Shown in pieces: positions 55,094 to 64,000 of a DNA stretch of 64,000 nucleotides; the first letter of the stretch is position 1, and each line of letters opens with the position of its first letter. A program made the translations under genes and the position numbers. The notes beneath the pieces were generated by a model, which was given only the letters and a program-made list of their open reading frames with translations, was not told the origin of the DNA and ran no database searches. The stretch is taken from NCBI RefSeq assembly GCF_025449215.1, contig NZ_CP104900.1:992001-1056000 (forward strand), read 5' to 3'. Origin of the DNA: Shewanella seohaensis. Its GTDB lineage: Bacteria; Pseudomonadota; Gammaproteobacteria; Enterobacterales; Shewanellaceae.

Positions 55094-56839
55094 TTACATC
55101 CGTTCTAGGGTTTCGATACCTAGTAGATTTAGGCCTTTTTGCAGTGTGTTGGCCGTCAGTTGTGACAGCAGTAAACGGCTATGCTTTTGCTCGTCGTTAT
55201 CGGCGGCAAGCACTGGGCAGGCCTCGTAGAAGCTAGAGAAAGCACCCGCTAATTCATAGAGGTAACCGCAAAGTACATGTGGTTGACCCTTGTCGATCAC
55301 GCGGCTGAGGATTTCACCAAACTGCGCCAGTTTGTTACCTAAGTCTTTCTCTTTTTCATGTTCGAGTACGATCTTGGCTTGGCTTAAGTCAATATCGGTC
55401 GCACGTTTGAAGATACCTGCAACGCGGGTGTAAGCGTATAGCAGGTAAGGCGCAGTATTGCCTTCAAAGCTCAGCATTTGCTCGAAGCTGAAGATGTAAT
55501 CGCTGGTACGGTTTTTCGATAGATCGGCGTATTTGACAGCGCTGATCCCCACAACGCGGGCAATTTCAGCTAAGGTCGCTTCATCCATATCTGGGTTTTT
55601 GCTGCGAACCAGCTCAAGTGCGCGAGTATTGGCTTCATCCAGTAGATCAACCAGTTTCACTACGCCACCGGTACGGGTTTTGAACGGACGACCATCTTCG
55701 CCATTCATTGTGCCGAAGCCTAAGTGCTCCAGTGACATATCGTTACGGACAAATTTGGCCAGCTTGGCAAGGCTAAACACTTGTTGGAAGTGCAGTGCTT
55801 GGCGCAAATCGACAAAGTACAGTACGCGGTCGGCTTTTAGCACACTTGAACGGTAACGCATAGCGGCTAAGTCGGTGGTGGCATAGAGGTAACCACCATC
55901 GGCCTTTTGAATGATAACAGGCAGCGCCTCGCCTTCTTTGTTACGGAATTCTTCTTGGAAGACCACTTTGGCGCCGTTGCTTTGGGTCAGTAAACCTTGG
56001 GCGTCTAAATCTTTAACTACTTGTTCTAAGTCGGCGTTATAGGCGCTTTCACCGTGCACATCGGCGCGGGTTAAGCTCACCCCTAAACGCTCGTACACTT
56101 CGTGGCAGTGGCTTAAAGAAATGTCGTTAAATTCACGCCATAGTTTGTTGCAGTATTCGTCACCTGATTGCAGTTCAACTACAAGTTGACGGGCACGGGT
56201 CGCGAACTCTGCCGATTCGTCAAAACGCAGTTTGGCGGCGCGGTAGAAGGTTTCGAGATCCGATAATTCTAATTGGGCTTGTTCGCCATTTTGTGCGCGC
56301 AATTCTTCCATGTAAGCCAGCAGCATACCAAACTGGGTGCCCCAGTCGCCTACGTGGTTTTGGCGGATCACTTTATGGCCTAAAAACTCGAGGGTACGCA
56401 CCACGCTGTCACCAATGATGGTCGAACGCAGGTGGCCGACGTGCATCTCTTTGGCGAGGTTAGGTGAAGAGTAATCCACGACGATAGTTTGTGGCGTTGG
56501 TAGCTTAATCCCTAAATGCTCATCGCTAATTGCAGCCTGTAATTGGTTCGCTAACGCGCTGTCATCAATGAAGAAGTTGATAAAACCAGGGCCTGCGATT
56601 TCAACTTTCGCCACATAGGCTGAGGCGGGTAAGTTGTCGATGATCAGCTGCGCCAATTCGCGGGGATTTTTACCCGCCGCTTTGGTTAGCATCATGGCTA
56701 AGTTGGTTGCCAGATCGCCATGGCTCTTATCCTTGGTTCGATCTACTTGAATTCGCGCCTCAAAATCCGCAGGCAAAATACCTTGTTGTTTAAAGGATTC
56801 GATAGTTTGTTCAAGTAATGATTGGATATGTGATTTCAT
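55094..56839 (-). CDS. argS: Arginyl-tRNA synthetase
   Basis: ArgS charges tRNA-Arg. The 581-residue length fits. The class I HIGH signature is in [15 protein letters not shown] (about residue 130), and the [14 protein letters not shown] and [19 protein letters not shown] blocks are typical; the KMSK motif is degenerate, as in most ArgS. The C-terminal DALR anticodon-binding domain includes YEACPVL. It is the first gene of argS-ftsN. Confidence 0.96.
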   Translation of the reverse strand: MKSHIQSLLEQTIESFKQQGILPADFEARIQVDRTKDKSHGDLATNLAMMLTKAAGKNPRELAQLIIDNLPASAYVAKVEIAGPGFINFFIDDSALANQLQAAISDEHLGIKLPTPQTIVVDYSSPNLAKEMHVGHLRSTIIGDSVVRTLEFLGHKVIRQNHVGDWGTQFGMLLAYMEELRAQNGEQAQLELSDLETFYRAAKLRFDESAEFATRARQLVVELQSGDEYCNKLWREFNDISLSHCHEVYERLGVSLTRADVHGESAYNADLEQVVKDLDAQGLLTQSNGAKVVFQEEFRNKEGEALPVIIQKADGGYLYATTDLAAMRYRSSVLKADRVLYFVDLRQALHFQQVFSLAKLAKFVRNDMSLEHLGFGTMNGEDGRPFKTRTGGVVKLVDLLDEANTRALELVRSKNPDMDEATLAEIARVVGISAVKYADLSKNRTSDYIFSFEQMLSFEGNTAPYLLYAYTRVAGIFKRATDIDLSQAKIVLEHEKEKDLGNKLAQFGEILSRVIDKGQPHVLCGYLYELAGAFSSFYEACPVLAADNDEQKHSRLLLSQLTANTLQKGLNLLGIETLERM

Positions 56840-56950
56840 GGATTAATTAGCTACTAACTTTAAGAATGAATACAGGGAATAACCGCGTATTTTAGCCGTT
56901 TGTGGTGACTAATTGCTATCTTCCCGATGATTTTTTATCAAATTATTGAA

Positions 56951-59159
<2,209 letters not shown>

Positions 59160-59262
59160 ATGCAGGGCGAGTCTTAAGGGAAATGAGGTTTAGTGTACTC
59201 AGCACGGCTAGCGAGGGCTAGTCCTAATGACAGTTTATCCAAGGATAGTTGAGAGTAAGTAA

Positions 59263-60417
59263 ATGACTAAAATAGCGAAATCATTAGGACTATTCGCCTT
59301 AGTGTGTAGCGCTTGTGTACAGGCGCAAGTTTCCCATGTGAGTATCAATAGCCGCATGTTTGATTTGGGCGCTTACCCCAAAATGCGCGTCAATGTGATC
59401 ACTGATAATCAGGATATGACTCGGCTCGAATTTGCGGTGCAGCAGTCCGGTGGTGAAGAAAAACTCATGGCCGAGCAGCTTAACCGTTTCTTGGTTTTGC
59501 TGACGGGCGTGGAAGATGTAACGGATCCTAAAGCTCGGCTGTTGGTACGCGAATACCGTGTCGATCGTTGGTATGAAGTGAAAAACCTGCCGCTGTTTGA
59601 TACTGCTTCCTCTGCGGCGTCTTCAGTGTCGCAAGCAAAAACGGCGGTTGTGAAATCGAGTAAAGCGGCCACAGCCGAGACCCGTCAGCGGGTGGCAAGC
59701 TCTGCTAAAAGTGACAAAACCCCAGTTAAATCAACTAAGGTTGTGCAAGAGGTTAATTTAGTCACCGCTGAAGCTGATGTTGCGCCCGTTACTTCCGTTG
59801 TTGTGGCTGCGGTGACGACAGAAGTTGCCGCTGCGCCTCGCGCCTCTGGATTTACCTTCCCTGAGGATAAGTCTGATGTGAAAGCATCCTCCACCTCGAG
59901 TTCGTCGGTAGTGGCATCTGCTAAAGCAGAAGTGGATAAATCTGAGCCATCTAAAACTGAAGCTGCTAAAGCTGAGATGTCTACACCTGAGCCGTCGACA
60001 CCAGAAGTCGCGAGTGAGCCGGCGGTTGCACAAGCGTCTGCTGATCTGCCAAGAGTGGATAAGAGCAAGACTGCGATTGATGCGCCCGAAGTTAAGGCTG
60101 GCGAAGCAACTGCAACCGAGGTTAAGACGGTAAGTTCAACAAATGCTCAGTCAACAAATTCGGGTGAGTGTCTGTTGGATTATCACAACGAGACCCTATG
60201 GCGCATTGCCAATCGCTATGCCCCTGAATGGAAAGTGAGTGTCTATGGTGCCATGCTGGCGATCCACGATGCTAACCCTAAGGCATTTTCAAAGAATCGA
60301 ATTAACGCGCTGAAGAAAGACGCCACGCTTTATTGTCCATCGGCAGAGATACTTGCCCGTTATCCCGAAGCGCAGGCGGCTAAGACAAGTTTCGAAGATA
60401 GAGAGGCAGGCAGATAA
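59263..60417 (+). CDS. FimV-like LysM-type exported protein
   Basis: The 384-residue protein has a signal peptide (cut after CVQA), an N-terminal domain of about 100 residues (VSHVSINSRMFDLGAYPKMR), a long Ala/Ser/Thr/Lys/Glu-rich, probably disordered middle (about residues 115-300), and a C-terminal LysM-like FimV motif ETLWRIANRYAPEWKVSVYG and MLAIHDANPKAF. FimV-type proteins organise polar assemblies and type IV pili. The membrane span and C-terminal TPR part of true FimV are absent, so this is a shorter relative. Confidence 0.78.
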   Translation: MTKIAKSLGLFALVCSACVQAQVSHVSINSRMFDLGAYPKMRVNVITDNQDMTRLEFAVQQSGGEEKLMAEQLNRFLVLLTGVEDVTDPKARLLVREYRVDRWYEVKNLPLFDTASSAASSVSQAKTAVVKSSKAATAETRQRVASSAKSDKTPVKSTKVVQEVNLVTAEADVAPVTSVVVAAVTTEVAAAPRASGFTFPEDKSDVKASSTSSSSVVASAKAEVDKSEPSKTEAAKAEMSTPEPSTPEVASEPAVAQASADLPRVDKSKTAIDAPEVKAGEATATEVKTVSSTNAQSTNSGECLLDYHNETLWRIANRYAPEWKVSVYGAMLAIHDANPKAFSKNRINALKKDATLYCPSAEILARYPEAQAAKTSFEDREAGR

Positions 60418-60428
60418 ATGTTCGAGAG

Positions 60429-60468
60429 CAAGTAGATTATCAGTGAAAATGCTCAGATAATCTACTTG
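60429..60468 (+). terminator. 13-bp inverted repeat between the FimV-like gene and rpmE
   Basis: caagtagattatc (60429-60441) pairs exactly with gataatctacttg (60456-60468), loop 14 nt. There is no T run after it, and the right arm overlaps the -35 box of the rpmE promoter, so it may be either a terminator or an operator. Confidence 0.5.
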
Positions 60469-60494
60469 TATCCGCGTAGGTGGTACTGTATTAT
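60466..60494 (+). promoter_or_regulatory. Sigma-70 promoter of rpmE
   Basis: TTGTAT (60466-60471) and TATTAT (60489-60494) are separated by 17 bp, about 90 nt upstream of the rpmE ATG, leaving a leader of about 80 nt. Confidence 0.65.
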
Positions 60495-60583
60495 TCTGCG
60501 CCCTAACATATCGTTATTAACTGCATGTGGTGTCCGACTTCGGGTTGGAAGTGCGACATGGCCTTACATTTGAGGTAATCCCA

Positions 60584-60796
60584 ATGAAACCAGGCATTCA
60601 TCCTGAATATGCAGTAATCACTGCAAACTGTACTTGTGGTAACGTTATCAAAGTAAACTCAACTGCAGGTAAAGACCTGCACTTGGACGTATGTGGTGCA
60701 TGTCACCCATTCTACACTGGTACCCAGAAAGTTGTTGATACCGGCGGACGTATCGACAAGTTCAACAAGCGTTTCGGTATGCTTGGCAAGAAGTAA
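60584..60796 (+). CDS. rpmE: 50S ribosomal protein L31 (zinc-binding C+ form)
   Basis: L31 is a small protein of the large ribosomal subunit that bridges to the 30S head. The 70-residue sequence [20 protein letters not shown] has the zinc cysteines of the C+ paralogue: CTC and later CGACH. ATG 60584 is chosen with GAGGT upstream; the open frame to 60527 is not family-like. It has its own promoter and terminator. Confidence 0.97.
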   Translation: MKPGIHPEYAVITANCTCGNVIKVNSTAGKDLHLDVCGACHPFYTGTQKVVDTGGRIDKFNKRFGMLGKK

Positions 60797-60814
60797 TTGC
60801 GTTAGCAATGTTTC

Positions 60815-60841
60815 TAAAAAAGGCGCATATGGCGCCTTTTT
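60815..60841 (+). terminator. Rho-independent terminator of rpmE
   Basis: An aaaaaaggcgc/gcgccttttt stem with a short AT loop ends in a T5 run, 20 nt past the stop. Confidence 0.9.
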
Positions 60842-61307
60842 GCTTTCTGGCCTTCTGGCACAAAATCGCTACTCTTCTGCCTTTCTGGTACGACTTCACT
60901 TAAAAAAGCATCAAAGTCACTTAATAGTAGGCTAAAGCCGCCTAAATCGACTTATTTATAGCAATTAACTATAAGATAACGCAGTTAGCTATCTCTATTG
61001 TAATTTAATCAACATTTCTTGCTTTATCAGGCGTTTTTTCATTGCTTTAGCGGGTTATGTTCGTTTGTTTCCTACAAATTTAAACAGATAATCATCCTTT
61101 ATTGGCAGAGATAAGTTTATAAAACTTGGCTTAGAGAGATAAATCTGTCGCAAAGGCGAAATTTCTCAATATCTTATTTAAAAATTAACCCAATTGGCGT
61201 ATCTTACCCCGACCTGCCACACTGTTTAAATCGCCCGTAAATGAGGTGATTTTGGGTTGGTCGGCCTTACTTCCATACTTATAAATGTCGCATTTCAGGA
61301 TGTTAAA
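60842..61307. other. AT-rich intergenic region upstream of the malic enzyme gene
   Basis: No gene in about 465 bp. It is AT-rich between 60950 and 61200 and should carry the malic enzyme promoter. I see no clear operator or repeat. Confidence 0.5.
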
Positions 61308-62552
61308 ATGTCAGATATTCGTCAACAAGCACTCGATTATCATGAATTCCCCGTTCCCGGTAAAACCGCAGTCTGCCTCACTAAACCTGCTGAAACCAGC
61401 CATGACCTCGCGCTAGCCTACAGCCCAGGTGTTGCTGAACCGGTACGTGAAATTGCTGCTGATCCTGACAATGCCTATCGTTACACCAACAAAGGTAACA
61501 CTGTCGCTGTTATCACCAACGGCACGGCGATTCTGGGTTTAGGTAACTTAGGCCCATTAGCGTCAAAACCGGTGATGGAAGGTAAGGCTCTGTTGTTTAA
61601 ACACTTTGCGAATATCGACTCGACCGATATCGAAGTGACCCACAACACCACTGAAGAGTTTATTAACACTGTTGCGGCTATCGCTGGCACCTTTGGTGGT
61701 ATTAACCTCGAAGACATCAAGGCGCCAGAGTGCTTTGTTATCGAGCGCGAATTAATTGAGCGTTGTAATGTGCCTGTGTTCCATGATGACCAGCACGGCA
61801 CTGCGATTGTGACGGCTGCGGGTATGATCAACGCCTTAGAAATCCAAGGCAAACTGATCAGCGATGCGACCTTTGTATGTATGGGTGCTGGCGCTGCTGC
61901 GATCGCCTGTATGACCATGCTGGTAAAATGTGGTGCAAACCGTGCCAACATCTACATGTTAGATACCAAAGGTGTTATCCATACAGGTCGTACCGATCTG
62001 AATGAATACAAAGCCTTGTTTGCAAACGATACCGACAAGCGCACTTTGCAAGATGTGATTAAAGGTGCCGACGTATTCTTAGGTTTATCTGGCCCGAACG
62101 TGATTGGCGCTGAAGAAGTGGCCATGATGGCGGATAAACCAGTGATTTTTGCCTGTTCAAACCCAGATCCTGAAATCAAACCAGAGCTTGCCCACGCGAC
62201 GCGCAGCGATTTAATCATGGGTACTGGTCGCAGTGATTATCCAAACCAAGTGAACAACGTTCTGTGTTTCCCATTCATTTTCCGTGGTGCCTTGGATGTG
62301 CGTGCATCGTGCATTAACGATGAAATGAAAGTGGCTGCTGTACATGCGATTGCTGGCTTAGCCAAAGAAGAAGTCCCAGCGAGCGTGCTTAAGGCTTATC
62401 CAAAGGTGAGTTCATTAAGTTTTGGCCCTGAATATGTGCTACCAAAACCTATGGACCCACGTTTATTACCTCGCGTTGCCCGCGCGGTCGCGCAGGCTGC
62501 GATTGATTCGGGTGTTGCGGCAATCACTACGCTGCCACACTACGCCGATTAA
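61308..62552 (+). CDS. Malic enzyme (malate dehydrogenase, oxaloacetate-decarboxylating), short form
   Basis: The enzyme converts malate to pyruvate and CO2, reducing NAD(P). The 414-residue chain has the malic-enzyme N-domain (YSPGVAEPVREIAAD, TNGTAILGLGNLGP), the metal/substrate site (VFHDDQHGTAIVTAAG) and a Rossmann domain (CMGAGAAAIACM). It ends without the phosphotransacetylase-like domain of E. coli MaeB, so it is the short single-domain type. ATG 61308 (MSDIRQQALDYHEFPVPGK) has AGGA upstream; the frame to 61257 is less likely. Confidence 0.93.
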   Translation: MSDIRQQALDYHEFPVPGKTAVCLTKPAETSHDLALAYSPGVAEPVREIAADPDNAYRYTNKGNTVAVITNGTAILGLGNLGPLASKPVMEGKALLFKHFANIDSTDIEVTHNTTEEFINTVAAIAGTFGGINLEDIKAPECFVIERELIERCNVPVFHDDQHGTAIVTAAGMINALEIQGKLISDATFVCMGAGAAAIACMTMLVKCGANRANIYMLDTKGVIHTGRTDLNEYKALFANDTDKRTLQDVIKGADVFLGLSGPNVIGAEEVAMMADKPVIFACSNPDPEIKPELAHATRSDLIMGTGRSDYPNQVNNVLCFPFIFRGALDVRASCINDEMKVAAVHAIAGLAKEEVPASVLKAYPKVSSLSFGPEYVLPKPMDPRLLPRVARAVAQAAIDSGVAAITTLPHYAD

Positions 62553-62573
62553 GAGCGAGTTCGACTAAAACCC

Positions 62574-62600
62574 AAAAGAGGCTAATTAGCCTCTTTTTTG
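62574..62600 (+). terminator. Rho-independent terminator of the malic enzyme gene
   Basis: An aaaagaggcta/tagcctctttt stem followed by a T run, 22 nt past the stop. Confidence 0.9.
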
Positions 62601-62767
62601 TTTTTACTCGGGATAAAAATTCTGCCATGTGAATGCTTTGCGCGGCGTTGAAAAGCAATCCTTGGTTGCCTTTTGGCTTATGCTACTGAATAATCTTGAG
62701 TAGCATTTGTTTAACTCGTGTTAAGAGTGCACCGATAATTATAATAATCCTGCAGGATAGCGGCTCG

Positions 62768-64000
62768 ATGAAATTCACTCGAATGTTAACTACAAAATTA
62801 ACCAGTTTTTGGTTAATGTCCTTGGCCGCTATCGCCTTTGTCTTTTTACTCAGCGCCATGATGAGCTTTGTGCAGTTGACCTATAAGTTTCAACAGCAAA
62901 AAGTGACTGAGCTGGAATCCCTGCTGATTGAACATTACCAAACTCAGCCCGATTGGGAGTTAGAGTCTTGGTTGCCGCCTATGCTGCTGGCGTACAACGC
63001 CGTCGAATTCCGTTTGACCATGAAGAGCGAAGTGCTCTTCGCCTATCAGGGCAACGTGCAAACGCAAAATGCCATGGTCTATACCCATTTGCTCGATCCC
63101 CAGTCGGGATTGAATATGACCCTCACGCTGCCACAACCCTTCGAGCATTACAGCGTCAGTTGGTATGAACTGCTTATTTTAGGTGTAGGCTTACTGGCGG
63201 TGATTGCACTGGTGCGTTTTGGCCATGTGTGGTTTTCGCAGCAGTTAGATGGGATTGAAGAGCTTGCCCAGCGTAGCCGACTGATTTTGCAAGGCAAACA
63301 CGAGCAAGCACTCGCAACGCCGGGCAATGGTAAACCTAGGCTCATCAACCGAGCCTTAACTAAACTGCTCGAAGAGTTGCAGGACGCCCATAAAGAGCGC
63401 GGCCGTTTCGATAAGTTTATTCGCTCCAACACTTTTTTAGATGCGCAAACCCGTATCGGTAATCGGTTGTTTTTAAACAACCGCCTCGACGCCTTGAGTC
63501 ATGACCAAGGCATGGTGGCCCACGGGGTGATTTATCTGTTGGAGATGGACGACCTCGATTTATTGCAACAGGCCAAAGGTGAGAGCGCAGTTAAAGAGTT
63601 GCTCCATGCGACAGTCAACAGCATTAATTCTATTTTGCAGACCTTACCCAACAGTATCTTTGCACGCCGCTCCCATAATCAATTTGCGATAGTCGTACCC
63701 CATGTGTCTTTGATTGAGGCCGATCAGCTTGCCAGTAAATTACTCAAAGTCTGTTTGAGCCAACCTTTGCCCGACGATGTGGAGAATCAAGATAACTTTT
63801 ATCATTTAGGCTGCGCTTACTTTACCGCCGGGGATAATGTTAATCAGTTGCTCGATGAGGCCGATATGGCATTACGCGCCGCGCAATTACAAGGTAACAG
63901 TAATTGGTTTATGTACGACAAGGGCGCGATTGATGAGGAGTTTGCTAAAGGCTCGGTGCGTTGGCGCAGCTTCCTAGAGAATGCCTTAGTCCAGCGACGT
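62768..64000 (+). CDS. csrD: CsrD/MshH-type degenerate GGDEF(-EAL) regulator (3' end outside window)
   Basis: The frame opens at ATG 62768 and stays open for 411 codons to the window edge. It has two membrane helices (about residues 15-38 and 136-154) flanking a periplasmic stretch, a short HAMP-like coiled region, then a GGDEF domain whose signature is replaced by RRSHNQF in SIFARRSHNQFAIVVPH, so it cannot make cyclic-di-GMP. This matches CsrD (MshH), which promotes RNase E decay of CsrB/C RNAs and usually has a degenerate EAL domain, unseen here. In Shewanella and Vibrio it precedes the MSHA pilus genes. Confidence 0.85.
   Translation, partial: MKFTRMLTTKLTSFWLMSLAAIAFVFLLSAMMSFVQLTYKFQQQKVTELESLLIEHYQTQPDWELESWLPPMLLAYNAVEFRLTMKSEVLFAYQGNVQTQNAMVYTHLLDPQSGLNMTLTLPQPFEHYSVSWYELLILGVGLLAVIALVRFGHVWFSQQLDGIEELAQRSRLILQGKHEQALATPGNGKPRLINRALTKLLEELQDAHKERGRFDKFIRSNTFLDAQTRIGNRLFLNNRLDALSHDQGMVAHGVIYLLEMDDLDLLQQAKGESAVKELLHATVNSINSILQTLPNSIFARRSHNQFAIVVPHVSLIEADQLASKLLKVCLSQPLPDDVENQDNFYHLGCAYFTAGDNVNQLLDEADMALRAAQLQGNSNWFMYDKGAIDEEFAKGSVRWRSFLENALVQRR

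Overview
The window is a contiguous piece of a gammaproteobacterial chromosome and almost certainly comes from Shewanella, close to the S. oneidensis group. The gene order (ubiEJB-tatABC, prrBA-like, hslVU, an octaheme tetrathionate reductase locus, udp, argS-ftsN, priA, rpmE, malic enzyme, csrD/mshH), the octaheme cytochrome and the many respiratory regulators point that way. This assignment comes from recognising protein families, not from a search.

Layout. 1-4.4 kb: ubiE-ubiJ-ubiB-tatA-tatB-tatC, an overlapping minus-strand operon for ubiquinone synthesis and twin-arginine export. 4.6-13.5 kb: single housekeeping and accessory genes (ureohydrolase, rraA, PAP2 phosphatase, glycosyltransferase, lipase-like hydrolase, DedA, Mn-pyrophosphatase, YhcH). 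13.6-21.4 kb: a TonB-dependent receptor with a palindromic operator, patatin, Lon-domain protein, pseudouridine synthase, PhoD-type phosphatase. 21.6-24.8 kb: a sugar-nucleotide-reductase-like SDR overlapping a RegB/RegA (PrrB/PrrA) redox two-component pair. 25-27.3 kb: an iron-sulfur photolyase plus SDR. 27.5-29.7 kb: an AT-rich island with structured mirror-image ends and a receiver/kinase gene pair. 29.7-32.1 kb: a DUF971 gene, then hslV-hslU behind a textbook sigma-32 promoter. 33.3-41.2 kb: TtrSR-like regulators, a MOT1 transporter, and a cytochrome/porin/octaheme tetrathionate reductase operon. 41.7-50.6 kb: SDR/LysR, Sel1-repeat protein, MscS, group IV decarboxylase, and convergent udp/tsx for nucleoside salvage. 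51-53.4 kb: NfeD plus two SPFH proteins. 54.0-54.3 kb: a MITE-like palindromic element. 54.4-64 kb: ftsN, argS, priA, a FimV-like gene, rpmE, malic enzyme and the start of csrD.

Two things stand out. First, 12 genes carry 14 apparent single-base losses. Nearly all lie in homopolymer runs, and several hit genes that should be intact (hslU, priA twice, ornithine decarboxylase). Restoring one base each time gives full-length proteins of the expected size, so these are most simply sequencing errors, and I annotate the genes as continuous. Second, the 27.5-29.7 kb island is bounded by an exact 21-bp inverted repeat. Its flanks carry matching hairpins whose stems differ by compensatory changes, with no transposase. 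It is the best candidate here for an undescribed mobile or regulatory system.
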